A DNA stretch of 64,000 nucleotides from Hygrocybe punicea (taxonomy: Eukaryota; Basidiomycota; Agaricomycetes; Agaricales; Hygrophoraceae), in the NCBI GenBank assembly GCA_963556145.1, contig OY744467.1:1426001-1490000 (forward strand), given 5' to 3'. Shown here in pieces: positions 22,824 to 34,133 of this stretch. The stretch's first letter is position 1; every line of letters begins with the position of its first letter. Under the pieces are notes generated by a model. It saw only the letters and a list, made by a program, of their open reading frames with translations, ran no database searches and was not told the origin of the DNA. Position numbers and translations under genes: made by a program.

Positions 22824-23394
22824 AGATTGGGAGATGGGTGGGCAATGGGTGGGCGACGGGCGGGCGACGAGCGGGCAATGGCGCGGGCAATAGCTTTAGA
22901 TCTAACAACAACTTTGAATTTAAATAGCTGCCGAAAATCTTACATTTTGATAATTATTAAATTTATTATTTTAACGCTACCGAAAGTTTTAATTTTGGCC
23001 TGCCTTTAGGTGATGCCTAAATTTGGACTAGAAATTTGAATAAACTTGGAACTAAATTATACTTTCCCCTTACAATATAGATCTGATAATTATTTTGATT
23101 GCAAGAATAACCTAAAGATGAAAATAAATAAATAATTTAGATATACATTTATTTGTGACTTAAATTCAATATTTAGGCTAAGCCTAAATGTAAATCTAAA
23201 GATTATATTTTGGTGCTAACTTTAGAAATCACTTTAGATCCCGACTAAATGTGGAAAGTCCTGATGTGTCACGAAAAGAAATATGGAAGAAAATAAAGTT
23301 TGCACAGTCACATGATGTAATGGACGCGTAACAGGTGTGACATGATGTCACGGTCGCGCGTCTGACTCGGAGTCTTACCGTCAGCCAAGGTAGT

Positions 23395-26300
23395 ATGCGG
23401 GTTTTGTGCGTGGCTGAGAAACCCTCGATTGCCAAATCTGTCGCACAGATTCTCTCTGGAGGACAATTTACCACAGTGAGCCCAATATTGGTCCTTCTGT
23501 TATCGGGCATTACTGATGAAATGAAAGCGAGCGACAGGCAATAAATACATCAAAAATTATGACTTTGACTATCCCCAAACCAATGCACATTTCACAATGA
23601 CCTCTGTTTCAGGTCATTTGACCACTCATGAATTTGGCGACGCTTACTCAGGCTGGCACTCTTGTGATCCATTCACCTTATTTGATGCGCCGGTAGAGTC
23701 ACGCATTTCGAAAGAGGCCAAAGAGATCGAAAAAAATTTGCTTCATGAGGCGAGACGATCAGATATGTTGATGATCTGGACTGATTGCGACCGAGAAGGG
23801 GAACACATCGGCATGGAAATAGCTCGTGTATGTCGCAGGGTTAAACAGAATATTCCTGTCAGAAGAGCTCGATTCAGCGCTATCATTGCCCAGTGCGTCC
23901 AACATGTCTGGGTGCTCTCCTTTCCCATGAACCTGATGCCTTTAGACAAATACACCATGCAGCGCAGCACCCAGCTCAATTGGACAGAGCACAAGCAGAT
24001 GCCGTCGAAGCTCGGACAGTGCTTGATCTAAGACTTGGCGCAGCTTTCACGCGTATGCAAACACTAGCTCTTCAGGGGCGTATCGGCCAACTGAAGGAAA
24101 CTGGGAAAATTTCGTATGGTGAGCCTTTTCTTTGTCCGCCAATTCTTGCTGGGTAACTCACGTCTTTTTCACACTGATTACACAGGTCCTTGTCAGTTTC
24201 CGACACTGGGTTTTGTTGTCGCAAGGTACAAACAAGTCAAGGGCTTCGTTTCGGAGCCGTTTTGGAAGATCGACCTTTCTTTATCTCGACCCACGTCGTC
24301 AAAGGAAAGCAACGAGACCTGTTTTACTTGGAAAAGGGGCCACATTTTTGAGTTCGATGCAGCTGTCGTGCTTTACCAAGAAGTCTTATCAAATCCCACG
24401 GCTCGTGTCACCAAAGTCATCAACAAGGGCACGAAGAAATGGTACGTCTCACCGATGTTGATGGAGCACACTGAACGACCGGATATAGGAAGCCGCTTCC
24501 GCTCACCACTGTTGAGCTTCAGAAAGCAGGATCCCGCCTTCTTCACCTGGGTCCCAAGAAGGTTCTTGATGTACGTCATTCCTATTTAGCTTTATCATCC
24601 ATCCTTGAGCAAACGCACAAATTCCAAATGACCTAGGTTGCGGAGAGGTTATATCAGGGCGGATTTCTCTCCTATCCACGTACCGAAACAGACCAATTTG
24701 ACCCACAGTTTGACTTGATGAGTCTAATCGAAAAACAGACTGTAGACCTCGCCTGGGGTGGGTTTGCCGCTGGGTGAGCTTGCAAAAGATTTTCATCGGA
24801 CCTTTCTCCCTGATATCTGATATTACCTCAACATATGGATGTAGTATTCAACAAGGTGGATTTGGTCAACCAAGGAAAGGGAAGAACAACGACAAAGCCC
24901 ACCCTCCTATTCACCCCACCGCTCATGCTGGTAACTTAGCAGGCGATGAGAAGAAAGTTTATGAGTTCGTAACTCGCCGGTTCTTAGCATGCTGCTCGAA
25001 GGATGCGGAGGGATGGGAAACCACAGTAGATGTCGTGTGTGGGGGTGAGTTCTTCTACGCCACAGGTAAACCCAAAAATCCTGATCGTGGACAAAGCGTC
25101 GATGACATTGATTTACATCACCCTTTGAAGGTCTGGTTATTTTGGAGCGGAACTACTTGCTGGTTTATCCGTATGACAAATGGAACGGTAAAGAGATACC
25201 TGAGTTCGAGGAAGGCGAGGAATTCCAGCCATCCGTGTGCGAACTAACGGAAGGAAAGACATCGAGTCCCACTTATTTGACGGAAGCAGATCTTGTAAAT
25301 TTAATGGATAAAAACGGGATTGGTACGTATTACACTTTGTTGTATGAAGGAGGCTAATCGTTTCCTAGGTACGGATGCAACCATCGCCCAGCATATCCAG
25401 ACAATCATCGATCGTGACTATGTTGTGGAACGCATGGAGGGGAATACGAAGTACCTGCTTCCTTCGAAGCTTGGTATTGGATTGATAGAAGGATATAATC
25501 AAATTGGTTTCGATAAAAGCTTGAGCAAACCGCAGCTAAGGCGCGAGGTACGGCGCCCTTTGAAACAACTCGTCTCCGCTTTTTTACTCAATGTGGTGAT
25601 TAGACCGAGCGGAGTATGGTTCAAGTGTGTGATGGCACAAGAACCAAGAGTGATATGCTTGACCAGAGTATCCACCAATACAAAGAAATATTTATCATGG
25701 CGAAACGAGAATTTAATAAAGTGGTTTCAGTGCGTGCAACTTTATTCCTTGGCCAAGAGACGGCTAAGCAATACTTAGAGCGTCCGTCAATACATCCAGG
25801 GCCCTGGGCAGGGGGCTGGTGGCGACGGCGGAGGCATCGGTGGTGATGGTGGTGGTGGTGGTGGTGGTGGTGGTGGCGCAGGTGGTGACGGCGGTGGACC
25901 CAGGGGTGGTAGTGGCAATGAACGGGGTCGTGTTGGTGGCCGTGGCAGAAGGGGCGCTAGAGGCGGTAGTGCTTCATCTTCACGGAATAGAGGAGGCGGT
26001 AATGGCGGATTTCAAACATCGCTGCGACCTTCACATGAAATTTCTGACGATGATGGTGGGTATTTGATTTTATTGCAGTGGACGCCAAGCTCAAACCAGT
26101 TGGATTGCAGATTTGTGCCCACCCCCTGCTGCACCTCCACGCAATCGAGGACGAGAAAGGGCCCCTTTGACATCCAATTCGTCTGTTCAGGTCAAATGTC
26201 GATGCGACGTTCCCGCAGCAGAAAGAACAGTTGTCAAGGAGTCCGCAAGTAAAGGTAGAAGATTTTGGACGTGTGGGAACCAAAGTGCTTGTAATTTCTT

Positions 26301-27096
26301 TGCATGGGTGGATGGTATCCCGTCAGATCTGGCTAATGGGCCCGGACAACCACGTGAGAGAACCGTCCCTGCGAAGAGATCATACTCGGAATCCTCTGTG
26401 AGTGGGTGTATTCACTGTCGCATTTTTCTAATGAATCAACAAATACACAACAGGGGCAACCTTCTACGAGTCAGACTGGATTGTTAAAACGGTGCCAATG
26501 CCAACTAACAGCGATTCAAAGGACAACCATTAAAGAGGGGCCGAATCAAGGGAGGTCGTTTTGGACATGTTCGAAAGAACCAGATGCAAAATGCTCTTTT
26601 TTTGAGTGGGACGATGAGCCGACCCCGTCAGGGGGAGATCAATCATGTTTCACTGTATGCTCTCTCGTCAGCGTTGTCCGCAGGTATGGCTGATCGTTTT
26701 CATGGGCAGTGCGGTCAAATCGGCCATTGGGCTAAAGGTAAGCCTGCCAATCAATCTGCTGTTGGTAAAATTACTGGATCATGCGCAGCCTGTAAGGATA
26801 GTCCTGGCACCGGTTCTACTTCAAAAACGGGAGCATTGGCAAGGGGCAGCACGTCATGTTTTAGATGCGGCGAAACAGGTCATTGGAGCTCAGGTGATTA
26901 TTTTATCACTTTTGTCAACTGCCAACCCTAGTGAATTACAAATGCTGTAGCTTGCCAAATGGGCGTCGGAGGTGCTCCACCCGCGCACAATAAACCCACC
27001 TCAGGGTCACAGAGGGGCCGCACACGTAGCACTAGCAGAGGAAGAAGTAAACGAGGCGGAAGGAAGAGGTCTGGCTTTGGCATCCCGGATGATTAA
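23395..27096 (+). CDS. top3: DNA topoisomerase III with GRF and CCHC zinc fingers
   Basis: Sixteen exons give 951 aa: 23395-23475, 23528-23892, 23946-24118, 24186-24441, 24489-24570, 24637-24773, 24845-25065, 25131-25322, 25369-25547, 25604-25729, 25779-26055, 26111-26397, 26454-26654, 26710-26737, 26789-26893 and 26951-27096. This type IA enzyme works with a RecQ helicase to resolve recombination intermediates. The TOPRIM start (LCVAEKPSIAKSVA), the metal motif (DCDREGE) and the catalytic tyrosine (SYPRTETDQF) are present. A Gly-rich linker with a (GGT)n run leads to two GRF fingers (CRCDVP..FWTC and CQCQLT..FWTC), two CCHC knuckles (CFTCGQIGHWAKAC and CFRCGETGHWSSAC) and a basic tail. One exon is only 28 nt. 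All phases agree. It faces away from utp25. Confidence 0.94.
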
Positions 27097-27924
27097 GTCC
27101 ATAAGAACATCTCAAAAATAAATAAGTGGCAGGGCATGACAAATGAGACATAATGATGAACCAGGAAGTTCATCAAGATTGTCAACAACCCATGATCAAC
27201 CTGCTGAACCATCCCCAGCATGACATAGCTCTTCTTGTTTCCTAATTCTGTGTGGCTAGTGATTGGTGTGGGTCTACTGTGGGTACACACTGCTGGCCTG
27301 TACCTGCACCTGTGTCTACCCATACCCACAGCCCACATGGGTTTCTGCTTCAAAACAAGCCAGGGATCATCCAAAATGGTCAAGGACTGATATGCTTAGA
27401 ACAATGATTTGACCATATGATCAGGAATTTGAGGAGGGTTTAACATAGGTAGATCTAGCTAGATCTGGAATGTCATTAGAACCATAGGTTACCATTATGA
27501 GGGTGCTTATGATGTTGCACATGCACATTTATTATTCCGCAGGTTGTGCAAGGTTGCGCAACCTCTGCAATTTGTACCAGCTTTAATTTCTGTTATATAA
27601 CTACAGGCAGTTACATTGTAAAAATTACCCGACCAGTGCCATCATGCTATTGAGCTTGACAGCCTGCTGTTGTACACTCCACCACCAACATATCAACCTC
27701 AAAAATACAGGCCCTTGTCAATTGACATGGCTGTCATGTTTGTGAGGTAGATTGATGGGTGGTGGCCCCTCATCCAAGTCCAGGACAATGCCATTCGTCT
27801 TGGTCATTATGCGTGTTGCTCTGGTCTTTTGTGATTACATTGGTGTTGTTGTTGTTGTGATGGAGAAACAATAAGTCCAAATTATGTAATTCAAAAATTT
27901 CTCCATCACAACATTGATTAGGTG
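27097..27924. other. Intergenic stretch between top3 and the KDZ element
   Basis: No gene is visible. It holds one TCAATTGA palindrome (27696-27748) and a 14-15 bp hairpin (GTTGTGATGGAGAAA and its complement, about 27854-27913) just left of the proposed KDZ end. Confidence 0.5.
27696..27748. repeat. TCAATTGA palindrome (copy 2)
   Basis: Core TCAATTGA at 27718-27725, with outer arms CCTCA.AAATACA on the left and TGTTTGTGAGG on the right. It belongs to a dispersed family of imperfect palindromes in this window. Confidence 0.6.
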
Positions 27925-27934
27925 TGCAGCCAGA

Positions 27935-28110
27935 CTGTCCATGGGCAGGGCCATGACCCTCTGGCCCTAGGGTCGACCCTGGTCTGGCCCTTAGGGCCAG
28001 GGCTGGGCCAGTGATTAGCTGGCCCTGCCCTCCCTTCAAGGGCCATAGGCCAAGTCAGTAAATAGCTGGCCCTGAGGGTTGGCCCAGGGCTGGCCCTGGC
28101 CTGGCCCTCT
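27935..28110. repeat. GGGCCAGGG-rich array, left end of KDZ element
   Basis: Many variants of GGCCCTGGCC/GGGCCAGGGC in both orientations over about 175 bp. A related array lies at 39780-39905 in inverted layout. Confidence 0.7.
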
Positions 28111-28114
28111 CAGA

Positions 28115-29180
28115 TGTCAGGGGTACAAGTATGTGGTTTAGCTTACTCTAACCATGCATGCTTTAGCATTTCCCAAAACACCAAGCTTATATAGTTAGTT
28201 CCCATAGTTGAAGATCCTTTTAGCCTTTGGGATCCCCACAGGTTCACAACTCCATAGTGTTAAAAGCTACCAAAAATGGCTCATGACTATCTAGCTATAC
28301 CTACAACTTGAACCTGTATAGCTGAGCACATGCACTGATGATCCTTGATAATTCAAAATGAAGAAATTCAAATTTAGTGGACTGCAAAAGCTACAAGCTG
28401 GATATACAAATAAAAGGCTTGGTATGGAAAGAGAGATTATGAAGAAATATATTGGAGATTTGACTTTAATAATGACTGTGTGATTAAAATACTGTTAATG
28501 GAGAGCATGTATGGACAGATTGTTGAGCATGTATGGACAAATTTTTGAGATAGAGGGCCAGGGCCACCCTTGGCACCACTTCAGGGAACCTCCCGAGACC
28601 TGGTAGGTGGGGTTTATATGTGACGATTAAGGCACCTAACAGGTCACATCCGCTCAGATGTCTCCCTGCCAAATCCACATTCGGCCAGCATCTGGGTGCC
28701 ACTCTCCGAGTCATTGCGAGGTTCCCAGGATGTTCTTTGCATAGACATATGATATGTTTTCCAGGTTCTAGAGATGTTCTTTCCATGTTGTTGAGATGCT
28801 CTTTGCATAGAAATATGATATGTTTTCCTGTTCTCAGGATGTTCTTTCCATGTCTTCGAGATGTTTTCAGGTGCTCTGACGACGGAAATATGTCGTTCAA
28901 GGCTAGAGTAAATGACCATTATATATACTACTACATGGTCACTACATTACACAAGAGTGGGCAGCAGGCAAGAAGGGGGTGAGGGGGATGTAGAATTGAG
29001 ACGGAGGACATCTGGGAGATGCTAACTTAGACAAGGGGGAACGGCATGGACTAGACAAGGGGGATCGGCATGGACAAGAAAACGGCATTTGAACTTACCA
29101 ACAAGACCCCCGAAGAAGATGGGGATGCCAAATAACAAATAACAAGACAGATACCAAGAAAGCAAGAATGTAATGGGTTT
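28115..29180. other. Gene-free left flank of the KDZ element
   Basis: The first part (28115-28550) is AT-rich with no partner at the right end. The next part (28556-28980) contains the inner terminal region, then a run of related segments with GATGTTCTTT and ATATGATATGTTTTCC. A diverged relative of this stretch occurs at 41640-42060. Confidence 0.5.
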
Positions 29181-29198
29181 GACCAGGTCTATGATGGT

Positions 29199-32100
29199 TC
29201 ATATGGTGGAAGAGGGTCCCGATGGTCCAGGAGGCGGTGAATCACCGCTTGCACCCTGGGGGACATCCACGGGGTCAGCGGGAGGCAGGTTCTGTGATCG
29301 TCGCAGAGGCAGTTGATAACCTCCCGCTGGCGTTGGTGAGCGTCGCCCCTCTTGTGTGTACAACCCGCACTCGTCAGGGTAATACCTATTTGGGCACCAG
29401 TGGTATTCAGGGGGTGGGCCTCTGTAATCTGGTTTGCGCCAGTCGCCAGGTGGTCCGCCTTGGTAGTTGTGACTGTGTGCCTCAGTGTAGGGAGGTTGGT
29501 GATACTGTTGAACTACCTGTGGGGGTTGCTGTTGTAGGTCATTGCGGTTACGTGGTAGCTTGAGGAGGCCATATCCCTGAACCGGTGGTGCTGGCATATA
29601 CAGTCCATGATGGTGGTAACCGTGGTACATGGCGCCGCGGTACTGACCATAATGGCCAGGATATGCAAAGTCAGATTGGAAACTGCTCCCATCACGGCCG
29701 ACCAAAGATGTTTGAGCATCGTGCTCCAGCTGGTCCTCTGGTTCCCTTGAATTACCATGCGAGTGGTTGCGCGGTGCCTGCTTTGCACCAGCTTCTGCCG
29801 GAGTACCGCTGATGTGGTTCTGGGGAGCAATGGCAGGACTTGGAAACGGTGCCGAGGGTCTATGTTGGTTGCTGGGGAGGGCATCGGCGTGAGCCCAGCC
29901 ATGATGATGGCTCTCTGGACCACCGGGAACTGGAGGCACAGGAATGGGGCGGCTCCATTGAGCAGTGCCAGAGGACTGACCAGGCTGATGGTGGACGTTG
30001 TGAAAGGAGGCAGGGATGTCACCACTCTGTTGGGACACTGGAGGCTTGGGGGGGAGGGGGTCTAATCCACTGTGGAATGCGGCACTACCAGGTTGGCCTC
30101 TAGCCTCTCCTGAACTCTTCTGGGATGCCCGAGGCTTAGGAAGAAAGAGGTCTGATCCATCGGGGGGTGAGACACTACGTACACCTCCAGCCTCCTTGCC
30201 AGCAGGGGTGGTTTGAAGGTTATCCTGATGAGTGTGGCCATTGGGCTTTGCTGCGCCAACCTGTTTAGGTTGGGTATCGAGATGCCTGACAGTGCTGCAC
30301 CATCTTGTGGTCTCCTCAGCACCAGCAGAGCTGTTGGTTGTTCGAATGCTATCTAGATGGGAAGAGTTGTTGGGCTTTGCAGCACCGACCGGTTTCAGTT
30401 GAGGTGGGCTCACTAAGGTAAAAAGAACATGTCAGCATGGGGGTGCAATATGAGGGCTGACTGACTGACCATCTGGCGACGACGAACTATCATATGGTAA
30501 TCTCTTGGACCTCTGTACGGAGCACCCAGCCTTCCCGGCCACCACTGTACCCTTCCTGGCCTCCTTGTCCTTTTGCTTCCCAATCTCCTTCCTCTTATCC
30601 AGGCGACTCTCTATCTCCTTTCCCTTGCCCTTCTGCGGCGCCCATACCTTCTCAGAATCTTTTCCCGCTGCCTGAGGCTTGTCATCATCGCTGCTGTCAA
30701 TGAAGGCCACTGACTTCACCTTCTTCTTGGCAACAGAACGACTCTCAGAGTTCTTGCGCTTGTGAGAGGTCACGGGTGGGTCTTCGCCATCCGATGCCGA
30801 GATCTCCGACAAACCGCTAGAGAACACCTCCACATCTTTGCTTGCCTGGCACAGTGCAGATGCCTTGGATGTGACAGATTTGAGGGTTTGTGCATGGGTT
30901 AGGCGCGGTTTTGGTGGGCTCTTGAGAGCTTGGATGCTGTCAGAGGTAGAGTCCGACATGGCAACTATCACCTCTTTGGCTGGTGGTCCCAATGGCGGTG
31001 GTTCCAATGGCTTGTGCTTCACCACTGTCTTTGCAGGACTAGTGGGTAGGCGAGCGATGACCGAGCATATCAACCTTGCCACTAGCAAATTTTCGACGGC
31101 CAAATGCCTGGGAGGAGGATGCTGCAGGTGGAACCCCAATGATCACAGCACACCTGGATGCTACGAGATCGGCTGGTGTGAAGGTCAGTTAGGGCGTCGT
31201 GTAAAATGACATCTAGTTGCTGCACCTATTTTGGACTTAGGAACCTTCACAAATCTTAGCGGAAAATTTGGATTGTCGAAAGCCTCGTAAGCCTTGAAAT
31301 GACCAATCATATCATCGTCATTTGCACGACACCGCTCAAGAAAAAACTATAATAGAATGAGTCAACAGACATACAAACCGGAGGCAGGACATACTTTTTC
31401 AGCACCATCAGTAACGAACACCTTGCCAAGCGAGCAGTCCTGATTGACCACTTTACCGCCAAACACCGCTGCCATCTCAAAGCCATGCCGTGCACTGTAA
31501 AACTTCCCAGACTGGATGACTTGAGCAGTGAACTTGTTGAAAGTTCTTGTGCGCTGGGCAACCGTTTGATCTGGTGCCGACAGGAGTTGCACCTCAGCAT
31601 ACGTCCCCAGCAGAGTACTCCAGGTATCAGGGTAGGTCGCTTTGAATTCCTGAAAGCAAGAACTCCGTATTTTTGCAGTCACCATAGATGCTGTAAATAA
31701 AATTTGTCAGTGGGGTTACAGCCATTGGAAATCAGGCAACATACGATGGAGGTGTTCGAGGCCCACACGGGCCAACAACTCTGTCTTATAGTTCGACGTC
31801 TCCTTAAAGTAGTTTTGATAATCATTCCAGAAGTTTGGTATGTCTCGTCCGGTACTCTGATCCCACAGGGCTAGAATTTGCGGCGGAGGAATATGGGTCT
31901 GCAATGATAACTTCTTTACAAGTTTCTCTAGCTCTCGGAAACCATCATCAAGAGCTTTGCGATTCTCATTCGACAATCTTCCTGGGACCGCCGGTTCACC
32001 AGTGTTTACGGAGGTTCTTCCAGGCTCAGGAGGCTCTGCAGAGCCTTGGTGAGGTTTCAGCAAGCCTGAATTGATTAAAAGTTGAGGGTCGATGGTGGGA

Positions 32101-32777
32101 TCATAAAAGAACTGGCTATCGGGATCCTCAAGCCACAATGGGACATTGTCGTTGTTGGGAAGGACCAGGTGTTCATGATGCCAGTCGCTGAGATTAGAGG
32201 ATGGCCCTGCGATTGGGTGGTGGGGTTCCCAACCATAGTGGTCCAAAACATCGTCCATCCCATGCGGGCGTAGAATTAAGGATGGAATGGGTTGAACTGG
32301 AAGGGCGGCATTGGCAAGGGGGGCATCAGCAGTGTGGCCACGTTGATCGTCACCTGAGGATGGGATGGGATGAACTGGAAGGGCTACATTGGCAGCATGA
32401 CCACGTTGATCTTCGCTTGAAGATCGCTCGGGATGCTCTGGTAAGCGGGCATTGGTGGCAGGACTAGATTCTCGCAGGAGTTTGGCACGGCGACCTTGTG
32501 CCTCCGAAATCAAGCCGCCATCTCGGTCAGTCTTGTATATGACAGAACGGAGGCGTGTTGGAGTGAGAGGTGGTGGGGATGAATGGCGTCTTCACCTGCT
32601 GGCAGATTGAGGAGTCCCTCCACCAATTTGACTGCCAGGGAGGTCTTCAGGTGGAAATGCTCCATCAAAGTCGGAGAAGTAATCTACAGAGGAAGCAAAA
32701 TCAGAAACCGGTAGAGGGGGAGGTGGGGCTGATCGGCCACGGTTGGTAGCATGAGCAGAGGTGGGATCAATATGCAT
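29199..32777 (-). CDS. KDZ-element accessory protein, function unknown
   Basis: Minus-strand coding blocks lie at 32777-32592, 32513-31732 (donor near 31743), 31690-31395, about 31346-31215, 31139-30432 and 30413-29199. Several junctions give sensible phases, for example the intron with GTATGT near 31743 and the one with GTCAGT near 30467. The protein would exceed 1000 residues. It has a Pro-rich N-terminus, a conserved-looking central domain (ENRKALDDGFRELEKLVKK, FQEFKATYPDTWSTLLG, RHGFEMAAVFGGKVV), a charged segment with a KKKVK nuclear-signal-like motif, and a long Pro/Gly/His/Tyr-rich C-terminus. A TGA lies in frame at about 32592 between two coding-like segments. I recall similar proteins beside KDZ transposases but know no function. 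Confidence 0.5.
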
Positions 32778-33653
32778 TTTGTTTGATACAGCGAGATGTT
32801 CTGATAGTTGGTTTCGTCAGTACCTAGAAAGCTCTAGAATTGTTATCACGTACCAAGATACAAAAAGGATAATAGATGGCGAAAGAGATTGCTGGGATGG
32901 CAGTGAATTTCGGATTGCATTGAGGTTGTGAATAGACCTTGCTGGGGCTGAGGGATAAACAGATGAACCACTGGAAGAAAGAAAAAACAGCAAGCGATGA
33001 GGGGGGAAGAGGGAGGGGGGAAGAGAGAGGGCACAGAAGAAAAGTCTTTGTTGAATAGGACATGACTGAGGATTCACAGGATGAGATGTGAGATGAACGA
33101 AGAAGGCGGAGAAGAGGCAATTAGATTGCAATCGAACAACATTGCACAACGGGAGGTGTGAGGGAGGTCTCCGAGAGCCTCCAGCGGTAGCGACACATCT
33201 CCTGTTTGTGCAATATTTGGGCACAAGTCTGCAGCCAATCAGAAGTTGAATAACGATACACTACATATAATATATTCTATTCACCTCCAGGATGATATGA
33301 AAAATAAAATAAAATAGTGCACAATGCTCCAAGATGTCTGCCCGAACTTCCCAGGTATGCATATTGAGCAGATCTGGAGTTGGTGATTTGCTATGCAACA
33401 GTGATCATGTATAAGGGAACAAGCTTAACTTGTTACCTGTTACTAGTATGGGACGCTGAGCAAAATATTTCACCCTTGCTGAAAAAGCCACTGCTGCAAG
33501 AGCACATTGTCTTCAATCTTCAAAGCCAGAGCAGTATGTATTCTTGTGAACTATAGTACAAGTTCTCAGGACCTCTACAGCAGACAGAATAGACGTTCAG
33601 CCCAGAATCGTGCATCATATCGTACCCTCCACAGACGTCAGGGATCCTCAACT
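32778..33653. other. Gap between KDZ accessory genes
   Basis: No supported coding region. Minus-strand frames at 32817-33224 overlap in several frames and look like shadows of pyrimidine-rich sequence. A divergent promoter for the accessory gene and the small plus-strand gene would lie here. Confidence 0.45.
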
Positions 33654-34133
33654 ATGCAAGCGCTTTCCCAAAAACATCATACACCTACTCCTCTCCCACC
33701 GCGTCTAGTCTCCCAAGCTCTATTCCCTTTGCCTGATGCCACTGCCTATCTTTTCGCCCAAGCACTCCAGAGTCCTGAAAATCTTGATGAAAGCGAGCTT
33801 GGCCAGTGGGACAATGACCCGCCCTATCTTTCAGCATCATCTCATGTTTTGGATAGTCAGTCGGAGAGGCGATTCACCGATAAATTGGTCAAGGTGATGC
33901 ATGGCCGGTGGTTGCGGCAGGAACGGGAAAGGAATACACAGCTTGCAGCACTGCCCTCCTCTGAGTGGGTAGAGGCTATTTGGAAGGAGCTTTTGAGTGC
34001 TCGTGTTCACTGGGAGAGCCTTGATAAGTATTTGCCCAATTATTTAGCTGGTGACCGTGAATGGCGGATGGCTGAACATCTTCTACAATGGTGCGCACGA
34101 ACAACTTTGAGACTTCACGAGCAGTTACAATAG
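33654..34133 (+). CDS. Small protein of the KDZ element, function unknown
   Basis: A 159-residue frame from the first ATG (33654); the frame stays open upstream to 33507 without an ATG. The C-terminal two thirds look like a folded helical domain rich in Trp, Arg and Glu (SEWVEAIWKELL, HWESLDKYLPNYL, REWRMAEHLLQWC). No family recognised. It is tail-to-tail with the KDZ transposase, whose stop lies only 35 bp away. Its location suggests an accessory role in the element. Confidence 0.5.
   Translation: MQALSQKHHTPTPLPPRLVSQALFPLPDATAYLFAQALQSPENLDESELGQWDNDPPYLSASSHVLDSQSERRFTDKLVKVMHGRWLRQERERNTQLAALPSSEWVEAIWKELLSARVHWESLDKYLPNYLAGDREWRMAEHLLQWCARTTLRLHEQLQ

Larger units (their letters stand above)
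21191..23269. mobile_element. Foldback element with minisatellite loop
   Basis: Long inverted arms lie at about 21191-21700 and 22790-23269. The outer ends are CACCTCAGGA..TTCC and its inverted partner CACATCAGGACTTTCC, and the shared inner block includes TTAAGTCACAAATAAATGTA. The arms are divergent in places. The central 1.1 kb is a C-rich minisatellite. There is no transposase and I could not find a target duplication. It abuts the element at 20368-21184, leaving only a few bases between them. Confidence 0.65.

Noticed and set aside
21721..22824. 367-codon open frame on the plus strand and large frames on the minus strand
   Set aside because: It is Pro/His/Ser/Arg low-complexity translation of a minisatellite, open in several frames at once. 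No start context or introns support a gene.
29199..32777. TET/JBP dioxygenase as the KDZ passenger gene
   Set aside because: I looked for an HxD...H iron-binding layout and saw none that fits. The His-rich C-terminus is low complexity.
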